Positions 8,196 through 14,936 of a stretch of 31,220 bases of DNA are shown here, one piece after another. The position numbers and the translations under genes are program-made. The DNA comes from JBEKIK01 sp050013075 (GTDB lineage: Bacteria > Planctomycetota > Planctomycetia > Pirellulales > Thermoguttaceae): assembly GCA_050013075.1 (NCBI GenBank), contig JBEKFZ010000049.1:1-31220 (forward strand), written 5' to 3'. A model generated the notes under the pieces. It had not been told where the DNA came from, did not search any database, and saw nothing but the letters and a program-made list of their open reading frames with translations. How positions within the stretch are numbered: the stretch's first letter is position 1; each line of letters starts with the position of its first letter.

Positions 8196-8279
8196 CATGG
8201 CTGGTCAAGAATTTTTTATCGTCAGTTCCCACATCTCCGGAAGGGCATTAGGATGAGGGGCGTGATAGACAAAATCAGG

Positions 8280-9290
8280 CTACCTAAAGCGTTTGGTAGC
8301 GATGGTTATCGATAATCCCAGCCCGCGGCAGAGAAGTTTGGCCAGTGGGAACGGCATCAGTTCGAGAGCCGGCTCTATTAGCCTCTTGATGTTCGCGGCG
8401 CCGTTGCCGCAAAGAACAATCCACCGGGGCGTAACAAATAGCGGCATCGCCACTCGGTAAAAGCCGGCATCGTGGAGCAGGGCCGTCACTTCGCAAAGCG
8501 TATATTCCTTGAGGTGCAAACCGGCGGCTTCGGTCCGCGGAGGACAGGCGATTTTTGTCACGTCCGAAGGGCGAATGTGCCAGTTGGGCGTGACGGTGAT
8601 GAGTTGTCCGCCCGGAGCCAGCAATTCGTGGATGCGCTGCAGATAATCTCGGATTTCGTCGGGCGGAATGTGCTCAAACACATCGTTCCAATAGATCACC
8701 TGGTAAGACCGCTCGGATTCGGGAAACTTCCGCTGTAAAAAATCGCCCAAGTGCAAACGCGACTCCGCCCCGTCGCCCAGCAACCGGCAGGCTTCTTCCC
8801 GCAGTTTCGCCGAGACCTCGATGCCCCCTATGGAAAAGCCCGCGTCGTTGACGAGTTTCAAAAGTATTCCGTTCGCATAGCCGATTTCAAAAAATCGAGG
8901 CGACGCGACGCGACGTTGCTGGCGTCGAAGAATCCAAAGGATCAGTCGGCCGAGTCGTGCGTCGTAACCATAGGACATCGGTTTATCGTCTGAACCCCAA
9001 GTAACGGAAATGATCCGCGCAATGGAATCGTAAGCCCTGCTGACCGCCGCCGCCCGCTCAGCCGAGCCTTTGGGGGCCGAGAGTATCTGGCGGGCGGATT
9101 CTTGTTCCTCCCGCCACTGCAAATCGACAAGCTGTTCGTGCGACAAGGCTCCCAGCTCGATCGTGTTTCCGTCGGCCAAGATCAACAGATCATCGCCCGT
9201 CGGCGCGACGGCTTTATCGATTTCGGTTGCAGACGACCCCGATTCAGGCAAGACAATTTCCCGAGTTGACAAATGCCATGGACGCCGCAT
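8280..9290 (-). CDS. Class I SAM-dependent methyltransferase, substrate unknown
   Basis: A 336-residue frame. The first ~110 residues have no motif I recognise. A Rossmann methyltransferase domain follows: motif I FFEIGYANG, an acidic residue after the second strand (GGIEVS), YWNDVFEHIPPDE at motif IV, and LLAPGGQLITVTPN at post-IV. This is the Methyltransf_11/23 pattern seen in small-molecule and cell-envelope methyltransferases. It lies between the efflux operon and dapL on the same strand, but the gaps give no firm operon evidence. No clear Shine-Dalgarno precedes the ATG. Confidence 0.8.
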   Translation of the reverse strand: MRRPWHLSTREIVLPESGSSATEIDKAVAPTGDDLLILADGNTIELGALSHEQLVDLQWREEQESARQILSAPKGSAERAAAVSRAYDSIARIISVTWGSDDKPMSYGYDARLGRLILWILRRQQRRVASPRFFEIGYANGILLKLVNDAGFSIGGIEVSAKLREEACRLLGDGAESRLHLGDFLQRKFPESERSYQVIYWNDVFEHIPPDEIRDYLQRIHELLAPGGQLITVTPNWHIRPSDVTKIACPPRTEAAGLHLKEYTLCEVTALLHDAGFYRVAMPLFVTPRWIVLCGNGAANIKRLIEPALELMPFPLAKLLCRGLGLSITIATKRFR

Positions 9291-9352
9291 TTTTCAGCAA
9301 GCAGTCCTTTTTTGTGATTCCCCTAAAAACCTAGTTTATAGGGAGTATGTTG

Positions 9353-10585
9353 TCAAAAAACCAGGCGCAGTTTTTGTAATCGGGCTTCGGTTTCGGCCAT
9401 TAAGGCGTCTTCGGCCGCTTCGTCCGGGGCTTCGTAGGTTGCCGAAAGCCGCAAAAACGCACCTGCGTCGTCCCATGGCACGGTGCAGATCGAATGTTCG
9501 GTAATCAGGAATTGACTACACTCCTCGGCCGTGGCGAACCTCGGTCCGCCGGTTATGCCCTTTGGAGCGGGCACATATAAAAAATACGTTCCTCCCGGCA
9601 TTTGACATTTAAAGCCGCAGCGCCGCAGTGTTTCGACCAGTTTCTTAAGCCGTCGCTCATATTTTTCCCGGGTGCGGCAGGGAATTTCGGCATCGTCCAA
9701 GGCCGTGATTGCCGCTTTTTGGATGGCAATGAACTGGCCGGAGTCGCAGTTGTCCTTTACGTCGGCAAACGCCCGTACCAGGCGCTCGTGCCCGCACACC
9801 CAGCCCAAGCGCCAGCCGATCATGTTCCAGCCCTTTGAGAGCGAATGTACCTCAACGCCCACGTCCCGGGCGCCGGGCACTTCCAGAAAGCTCAGCGGCC
9901 GATGTTCATAACTGAGCATTAAATGGGCGGCGTCCTGGACGACCACAAGCTGGTTCGCCAAGGCAAAATCGACCACTTTTGCATAAAATTCCCGCGTGGC
10001 CACCTTGCCGGTCGGGCTGTTGGGATAATTCAGCACCAGCAGTTTCGCACGTTGGCGGATATCTGTTGGAATCGAATCCAAGTCGGGCAGGAAATCGTTT
10101 TCCGCCAGAAGCGGCAGTCGATGCACCTCGCCGCCGTAATACTTAGTGTGCGTGCCCGCCACCGGATACCCGGGCACGGTCATAAGCGTCACGTCGCCGG
10201 GATTGATAAACGCCGCCGGCAGCATGGCCAATGCGGTTTTCGAGCCTATGCAGTGGTTGATTTCCGTGACCGGATCGAGCCGGACGTTGAACTCCCGGGC
10301 CATCAGTCGCGCAACCGCCTCTTTGAACTCGGCAATGCCGTTGTCGGCATAACCGCGATTGCGGGGCTGATTGATTTCATGGGCCATCACCCGGCGGACC
10401 GATTCGGGGGCCATTTCGTCGTTTTCGCCGATGCCAAAGTCGACCAGTTTCCGCTGGGGATGATCGGCCAGGGCCTTGCGCTTGGCCCGCTTGATTTTCT
10501 CGAATTTATAAATTTCGGTGCCTTTGCCATAAAGGCTGCCGCCGATACGCTGGGCAAAAAGGGATTGAAAATAAGGATCGCTCAT
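9353..10585 (-). CDS. dapL: LL-diaminopimelate aminotransferase
   Basis: A PLP-dependent fold-type I aminotransferase that converts tetrahydrodipicolinate to LL-diaminopimelate in the one-step lysine/peptidoglycan pathway. Starting at MSDPYFQS (ATG 10585) gives 410 residues, the usual DapL length. Recognisable parts are KFEKIKRAKR, the substrate-binding FGIGENDE, NYPNSPTGKVA, and the PLP lysine in SLSKGWNMIGWRLGW. A longer frame from 10660 reads through a heptanucleotide repeat and adds residues absent from the family, so it is rejected. The sequence just before the start (TATCACCTCC) resembles the anti-Shine-Dalgarno rather than a ribosome site. Confidence 0.93.
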   Translation of the reverse strand: MSDPYFQSLFAQRIGGSLYGKGTEIYKFEKIKRAKRKALADHPQRKLVDFGIGENDEMAPESVRRVMAHEINQPRNRGYADNGIAEFKEAVARLMAREFNVRLDPVTEINHCIGSKTALAMLPAAFINPGDVTLMTVPGYPVAGTHTKYYGGEVHRLPLLAENDFLPDLDSIPTDIRQRAKLLVLNYPNSPTGKVATREFYAKVVDFALANQLVVVQDAAHLMLSYEHRPLSFLEVPGARDVGVEVHSLSKGWNMIGWRLGWVCGHERLVRAFADVKDNCDSGQFIAIQKAAITALDDAEIPCRTREKYERRLKKLVETLRRCGFKCQMPGGTYFLYVPAPKGITGGPRFATAEECSQFLITEHSICTVPWDDAGAFLRLSATYEAPDEAAEDALMAETEARLQKLRLVF

Positions 10586-10612
10586 GGAGGTGATAGGTAA
10601 TAGGTGATAGGC
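10586..10612. repeat. Heptanucleotide repeat AGGTGAT/AGGTAAT
   Basis: AGGTGAT, AGGTAAT, AGGTGAT and AGGCATG follow each other with a strict 7-bp period immediately upstream of the dapL start codon. Confidence 0.75.
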
Positions 10613-10670
10613 ATGAAGGACGAAAACACAAAGTTTATACCAGCGATCGGCTCTCGGCAAGGCAATTAAG

Positions 10671-10776
10671 TTTATTGAATCTCAGGTAATGAATGTCGTA
10701 CTCATCGTTTAGCCGCGAGCCAGCGGCGAGCGTGTTTTCGTGTTTTCATGCAACTTTAAATACCCGAGACTCAATA
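10671..10776. mobile_element. MITE-like element with terminal inverted repeats
   Basis: The left arm (10671-10698, containing TTGAATCTCAGGTAATGAAT) and the right arm (about 10749-10776, reading TATTGAGTCTCGGGTA on the other strand) are imperfect inverted repeats. The core holds GCCGC-GAGCCA-GCGGC. The same arms flank a different core at 17266-17392 and 30146-30277. There is no coding capacity. Non-autonomous mobility is inferred. Confidence 0.55.
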
Positions 10777-10812
10777 GCCGCGGCACTTGTGTGGGGAGTT
10801 TTTGTTAGTGTA

Positions 10813-10917
10813 AGCGGCTGTCCAAGTATTACTCCCCTCGCCCGCTTGCGGGAGAGGGGCCGGGGGTGAGGGCGGGTTGCCTTGCAAACTCCAAAGTTAT
10901 TCTTAGACAGCCGCTAA
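10813..10917. mobile_element. Second type of inverted-repeat element carrying a CCCTCACCC-family repeat
   Basis: The left arm AAGCGGCTGTCCAAGTATTA and the right arm (the complement of TTAGCGGCTGTCTAAGAATA) agree at about 19 of 23 positions. Between them is a CTCCCC...GGGGGTGAGGG repeat with a GCCCGC/GCGGG hairpin. The 10586-11080 gap holds only such elements; I see no gene in it. Confidence 0.5.
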
Positions 10918-10946
10918 GACGACTTTAAACGACTTCCAAAGTCGTC
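10918..10946. repeat. Short hairpin GACGACTTT/AAAGTCGTC
   Basis: Perfect 9-bp inverted repeat with an 11-nt loop, directly after the preceding element. Function unknown. Confidence 0.6.
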
Positions 10947-11080
10947 CTGCGTAGAATAACACACGCTATGGATAACACACCCCCCCTCCCATTTTGACTT
11001 GCCCTGGGGCTTAAACTTTCATAGACTGTTGAAGAATTCCTCGCGATACGATTCAGTGGCCCAAGAATGACTCGTTGAAT

Positions 11081-12058
11081 ATGCCGATTAAAGACCCAGC
11101 CGAAAACCAAACACGCCAGCCGCGGAAAAACGGCGTTTGGCTGCCGATCGTATTGTTCCTGGCTACTTGCCTATCGACCTTCTGGGCGGCGGGAACGAAT
11201 TGGAGACCTTACGCCCATCTGGACGCCCTTGAGCGGGCATTTTGGGCCTTTTGGCAAAATCTGCCGCAAGGGTCCTGGGGTGCGGCCTTGCGCGAATCGC
11301 TCGCCATCTTGAACCTGGATTGGTCCAAAGGGCTGATTTACATGCTGGCGGTGATGTCGATACTGCTGATTCACGAGATGGGCCATTATTTCATGGCCTT
11401 GCGTTACGGCATCCCGGCCAGTTTCCCATTTTTCATTCCGGTGCCCATTCTTCCCTTCGGCACCATGGGCGCGGTAATCAGCATGGAAGGCTCACACGCC
11501 AATCGGCGGCAGATGTTCGATCTGGGCATAACCGGCCCGCTCAGCGGCCTGGCCATTGCCCTGCCCATCACCCTGATCGGCATTTGGCAACTGCCCGACG
11601 CACCGGCGGTAGGCTCGGGCTTCCGTTTTCACAATCCCCTGATCTTCCAACTGCTGATCGCGTATCTCCGGCCCGAATATCCCACGCCGATGTACCTCGA
11701 TCTGAACCAGTTCAATCCGTATCTGATGGCCGGTTGGGTGGGAATGTTCGTCACCGGCTTGAACATGCTGCCCATCAGCCAACTCGACGGCGGACACGTG
11801 GCCTACGCCCTGCTCGATCGCGGCGCCCACGGCCTGGCCCGAGGCGTGCTGGTGGCGGCGATCATTTTCGTACTCTTTACCGAACAATACGGCTGGGTAG
11901 TGATGTTGGTGGTAATCATCCTTCTGGGTATCAACCATCCGCCCAGCGACGAAGACAGCGAGCCGCTAAACCCGCTCCGCCGCGCAATCGGCTGGCTGGC
12001 CCTGTTGGTCCCCATCCTATGTCTTTCGCCAATCGGGATCACGCCAGCGGCGCATTAA
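11081..12058 (+). CDS. M50 family membrane metalloprotease (site-2 protease-like)
   Basis: About 325 residues with several membrane helices. The zinc motif HEMGH (about residues 98-102) lies in a transmembrane segment, and LNMLPISQLDGGH near residue 230 supplies the third zinc ligand Asp (an NPDG-type variant). Such proteases cut transmembrane substrates within the inner membrane. The glycine-rich GTMGAVISMEG segment after the HExxH helix is typical of the subgroup with an extra N-terminal hydrophobic helix. A TTG at 11075 is in frame; ATG 11081 is preferred, though neither has a good ribosome site. No neighbour suggests a substrate. Confidence 0.88.
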   Translation: MPIKDPAENQTRQPRKNGVWLPIVLFLATCLSTFWAAGTNWRPYAHLDALERAFWAFWQNLPQGSWGAALRESLAILNLDWSKGLIYMLAVMSILLIHEMGHYFMALRYGIPASFPFFIPVPILPFGTMGAVISMEGSHANRRQMFDLGITGPLSGLAIALPITLIGIWQLPDAPAVGSGFRFHNPLIFQLLIAYLRPEYPTPMYLDLNQFNPYLMAGWVGMFVTGLNMLPISQLDGGHVAYALLDRGAHGLARGVLVAAIIFVLFTEQYGWVVMLVVIILLGINHPPSDEDSEPLNPLRRAIGWLALLVPILCLSPIGITPAAH

Positions 12059-12059
12059 G

Positions 12060-12116
12060 TGGTCAGGGTTCGGGGTTCAGGGTTTGGGGTTCAGGGTTTG
12101 GGATTTGGGGTTCAGC
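12060..12116. repeat. Heptanucleotide repeat GGTTCAG/GGTTTGG
   Basis: Runs of GGTCAGG, GTTCGGG, GTTCAGG, GTTTGGG follow with a 7-bp period right after the protease stop codon. The same heptamer family is at 14494, 16272 and 28850. Confidence 0.8.
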
Positions 12117-12199
12117 ACAAAAAAATCTCCAAGCACTACTATCCACAAACAAATTTTACCTTCGTAATCTTCGTGGGCTTCGTGGTAAACCAAAACCAG

Positions 12200-12222
12200 C
12201 ACTGCTGCACAAACCAGCAGTG
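12200..12222. repeat. Hairpin CACTGCTG/CAGCAGTG
   Basis: Perfect 8-bp stem with a 7-nt loop in the gap after the M50 gene. It may be a factor-independent hairpin or another dispersed repeat; no T-tract follows. Confidence 0.5.
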
Positions 12223-12323
12223 GCACCAGCGCGTTGCGTGTTCCTGCCACCCTTGCTAGCGCCTAACTTGTCTGTTATGGTGGTGGGTAGGGTGTCAAGA
12301 TCAACCGCCATAAGGAGGAGCGA

Positions 12324-12932
12324 ATGATAGACGAATCCAACAAGCTGCTATTCATCAAGTCACCGAATATTGTCATTGCCAATGTGACGTTCATTACACG
12401 TGTCGCAATCCAGTATAATGACACGCCGATGCTAGAATTAATTAAAGAGGTAACGACACTGAACACGGAATCTTATACAACAAAGATACCGATTTACAAT
12501 AAGGATGGCGTCCAACTGGCGGACGCAAAAGGCAGTCAGCTATATCCGACCGAGGCAGGTAAGAAAGTCGGGGTAGCAATGCTGCATTTTCCAGGGTTGA
12601 CAGTATGCGAATTGAAAGGACAACCAATCTTTGAGATACGACGGAAGGAGGCTGCTGCGGTTTCAGTAACGGCTGAACTCTTCACATATGATGGGTCGTT
12701 TATGAAATGGAGCGACGATTCCGTGTCTGGCCTATTGTTCAATGATCCTTCTACTCCTTTTCAAGCTATGCAGGCGGGGCCTGGTGGTAAGGGACTACGA
12801 ATTGGCTACCCTGGCGGCGGTACTGTGATAATGGGTTCAGGTAGCGGTATCAAAGCAGACATTGGAATACTATTTGGGACAACCACGAAGCCACATGGTG
12901 GTGTTGGTATTCAGCTTGGCGTGCCTGGTTAG
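12324..12932 (+). CDS. Orphan protein of unknown function, AT-richer than neighbours
   Basis: A 202-residue frame with a strong ribosome site: AAGGAGG ends 5 nt before the ATG. It has no signal peptide and no membrane helix. The first ~150 residues look like a mixed alpha/beta soluble protein; the C-terminal ~55 residues are rich in glycine (GKGLRIGYPGGGTVIMGSGS). Base composition and codon choice are visibly more A/T-rich than the flanking genes, and it stands alone between repeat-filled gaps, which suggests recent acquisition. I do not recognise the family. Confidence 0.7.
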   Translation: MIDESNKLLFIKSPNIVIANVTFITRVAIQYNDTPMLELIKEVTTLNTESYTTKIPIYNKDGVQLADAKGSQLYPTEAGKKVGVAMLHFPGLTVCELKGQPIFEIRRKEAAAVSVTAELFTYDGSFMKWSDDSVSGLLFNDPSTPFQAMQAGPGGKGLRIGYPGGGTVIMGSGSGIKADIGILFGTTTKPHGGVGIQLGVPG

Positions 12933-12946
12933 TCGAGAGCGGCCAA

Positions 12947-13843
12947 TTAGCCGATGGGTGGCAGTATATTTAAGTTTCGTTGGCGCAGGGCCTCGTAAAA
13001 GATCACGGCGGCGGCGACGGAGACGTTCAGGCTGTCGGCCGCGCCTAGCATGGGCAATCTCACGGGGGTGATGTCGGGGGCGGACCAGGCTTTTGATAAT
13101 CCGGCGGCCTCGCTGCCCAGGACAACGGCAGTGGAACCGCGGTAGTCGATTTCGGCATAAGGCACGGAACCATCCACTCGGGCGGCGACAATCGTGATAT
13201 TTTTCGCCCGCAGCCAGGCAAGCGTCTCGCCGCTTGTGGCTTGACACACGGGTACGGTAAATATCGTGCCCAGGCTTGCCCGAATGGCGTTGGGATTGTA
13301 AAGGTCGGTTCGGGCGTCGGCTAGAATCAAGGCTGAAACGCCGGCGGCATCGGCGCTACGCAAGACCGCGCCTATGTTGCCGGGCTTTTCCATGCCTTCC
13401 AGCACCGCGATCAAGGGATTTTTATTAGTCCCCTCTCCGGGCACCGACCGAAGGTTGGTCGGGAGAGGGCTAGGGTGAGGGCCTTTTGCGGCCAATCCGA
13501 TTAAAACCTCCAAATCGGCAAGTGTGTTTTTCGGCATTTCGGCCACGCCCAAAACGCCCTCCGCCCGGCTGCCAAAGGCCAGCTTTTGAAAGACCGGTTC
13601 CGAAACCTGGAAGATTTCGGCGCCGCAGGTTTCAAGAGTTTTTGCCAACAAGCGCGATTCTTCGCTTGCCAACAACGGTTCACAAATAAAAACTTCGATC
13701 ATGCGAATGTCCGTGCGCACTGCCTTGGACAACTCGCGCACGCCGTCGATGATGATCCGCCGTTTAAGCTGCCGATGCCTGGCATCACGCAAGCGAATTG
13801 CGTCTTTCACGCGCGGATTTTGCAAACTGGTAATGAGTGGCAT
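12947..13843 (-). CDS. TrmH/SpoU-family RNA 2'-O-methyltransferase
   Basis: From MPLITSLQNPRVKDA (ATG 13843) the protein is about 298 residues. It has the N-terminal substrate-binding domain (RRIIIDGVREL) and a SPOUT trefoil-knot domain: motif 1 EGMEKPGNIGAVLRSADAAG, motif 2 VVLGSEAAGLS, motif 3 ADSLNVSVAAAVIFYEAL. Family members methylate a ribose in rRNA or tRNA; the target here is not determined. An upstream ATG (13918) reads through two intergenic palindromes and is rejected. Between the two domains, around residues 120-138, an in-frame dispersed repeat encodes PHPSPLP...PGEG. Confidence 0.9.
   Translation of the reverse strand: MPLITSLQNPRVKDAIRLRDARHRQLKRRIIIDGVRELSKAVRTDIRMIEVFICEPLLASEESRLLAKTLETCGAEIFQVSEPVFQKLAFGSRAEGVLGVAEMPKNTLADLEVLIGLAAKGPHPSPLPTNLRSVPGEGTNKNPLIAVLEGMEKPGNIGAVLRSADAAGVSALILADARTDLYNPNAIRASLGTIFTVPVCQATSGETLAWLRAKNITIVAARVDGSVPYAEIDYRGSTAVVLGSEAAGLSKAWSAPDITPVRLPMLGAADSLNVSVAAAVIFYEALRQRNLNILPPIG
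13428..13482. repeat. CCCTCACCC-family repeat inside the TrmH-like gene
   Basis: CCCCTCTCCGGGCACCGACC ... GGTTGGTCGGGAGAGGGCTA and GGGTGAGGG form a hairpin-containing copy of the repeat also seen at 10834, 16315, 21093 and 23295. It keeps the reading frame open. Confidence 0.75.
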
Positions 13844-13855
13844 GGAATTTTCAAA

Positions 13856-13920
13856 CCGGGCACAAGTGCCCGGGCTAAACTGTCCTCTGTTGGGACAGCA
13901 GTTTAACTGCTGCCCCAACA
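13856..13920. repeat. Two palindromes upstream of the TrmH-like gene
   Basis: CCGGGCAC-AA-GTGCCCGG (13856-13873) is followed by TGTTGGGACAGCAGT with its near-perfect complement (13888-13920). The first belongs to a family with a shared GGGCTAAA tail, seen also at 14897 and 25554. Confidence 0.8.
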
Positions 13921-13927
13921 GATTGTT

Positions 13928-14839
13928 CTAAACTGTCCAGCGAACAACCGATCCGTTGGGCAACTCCCGGCCGTCGGCGGAGGGGATGGTTAGGGTTTTG
14001 GCGGTGATTGTGCCGGTGCGGGCGTCGGGAATGGTTTCTTTTAGCATATCCGCAAGTCGGGCGGAGTCGTAGCCGGGGGTGTGGCAGGTGAGGAGAATGA
14101 ATCGGCATTGCCCGGCGGTCAACTCGCCGCACATTTCAAGCAAATATGGCAGATGTTTTGTCAGCCGCCAGACTTCGCCGCGGCGTCCGTGGCCGTAACT
14201 GGGCGGATCGAGGATCAGGGCGTCGTAGCGGTTGTTGCGTTTGAGTTCTCGCTTGACGAATTTCACGGCGTCTTCGGTAATCCAATGAATCGGGGCGTTG
14301 CCCAAACCGGAAAGATCGGCATTACGGCGGGCCCAGGCCACGATATTATTCGCGGCATCGACGTGAACAACTTCCGCTCCGGCCGCCGCGGCCGCAAGCG
14401 TGCTCCCGCCGGTGTAGGCGAAGAGATTGAGAATTTTGAGTTTGTCTCCCTCCGCCTGTTGAGAAGGCTGTAGGTCTTTGGAAAATGCTAAATCCTGAAC
14501 CCTGAACCCTGAACCCTGAACCCTCGCTCCGATCCAGTCCCAGTTTTCGACTTGTTCGGGAAACAGTCCTATCTGGCCGAAGGGCGTGCGTTTCAATTCA
14601 AATCGCAGCGTGCCGTGTGCGACGGTCCAGCGGTTGGGCAATTCGCGGCGGCAGATCCATCGGCCTTCCATTTCGCCGTTGTCCTCGAAAAGGGCGTCCG
14701 CTTTGTCCCAGGCGGGCGGATCGCTTTTTTCCGACTTCTCGACCGCCGGACAGGGCCGATCCAAGACATAATCTCCAAACCGCTCCAGGCGCCGGCCGCG
14801 GCCGAAATCCAAAAGTTGATAGTCTTTCGTGTTGAACAT
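13928..14839 (-). CDS. RlmI-like class I rRNA methyltransferase
   Basis: About 303 residues from MFNTKDYQLLDFG (ATG 14839); MSNNKF at 14875 is an in-frame alternative. The C-terminal Rossmann domain has motif I LNLFAYTGGSTLAAAAAGA, an acidic residue at VVHVDA, and motif IV ALILDPPSYG, typical of the RlmI/RlmK group of 23S rRNA base methyltransferases. The N-terminal part resembles the beta domain of that group (FGQIGLFPEQVENWDWI). An in-frame heptanucleotide repeat encoding GARVQGSGFRVQ separates this from motif I. Immediately upstream is ygiQ, downstream a TrmH-like methyltransferase. Confidence 0.85.
   Translation of the reverse strand: MFNTKDYQLLDFGRGRRLERFGDYVLDRPCPAVEKSEKSDPPAWDKADALFEDNGEMEGRWICRRELPNRWTVAHGTLRFELKRTPFGQIGLFPEQVENWDWIGARVQGSGFRVQDLAFSKDLQPSQQAEGDKLKILNLFAYTGGSTLAAAAAGAEVVHVDAANNIVAWARRNADLSGLGNAPIHWITEDAVKFVKRELKRNNRYDALILDPPSYGHGRRGEVWRLTKHLPYLLEMCGELTAGQCRFILLTCHTPGYDSARLADMLKETIPDARTGTITAKTLTIPSADGRELPNGSVVRWTV
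14494..14524. repeat. CCCTGAA heptanucleotide repeat inside the RlmI-like gene
   Basis: About 4.5 units of CCCTGAA on the plus strand, read in frame on the minus strand as RVQGSGFRVQ. Confidence 0.85.
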
Positions 14840-14896
14840 TGCCGCTAAGCCGGAGACGAATTTATTATTGGACATGAAGATAAAAAAACACATTAT

Positions 14897-14919
14897 CCCC
14901 CGGGTGTATTCACCCGGGG
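14897..14919. repeat. Palindrome CCCCGGGTG-TATT-CACCCGGGG
   Basis: Perfect 9-bp stem with a 4-nt loop between ygiQ and the RlmI-like gene, followed by CTAAAT as in the related copies at 13856 and 25554. Confidence 0.8.
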
Positions 14920-14936
14920 CTAAATATGAACAGGGA

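Noticed and set aside
7969..8232. Separate small gene upstream of the TetR-like fragment
   Set aside because: It is a shadow frame. The true N-terminus is the frame starting at 8162, which shows clear TetR helices.
12060..12116. Telomere-type repeat marking a chromosome end
   Set aside because: The same heptamer lies at four places, including inside genes and in both orientations.
13844..13918. Upstream start of the TrmH-like gene
   Set aside because: It reads through two palindromic repeats; similarity starts at MPLITSLQNP.
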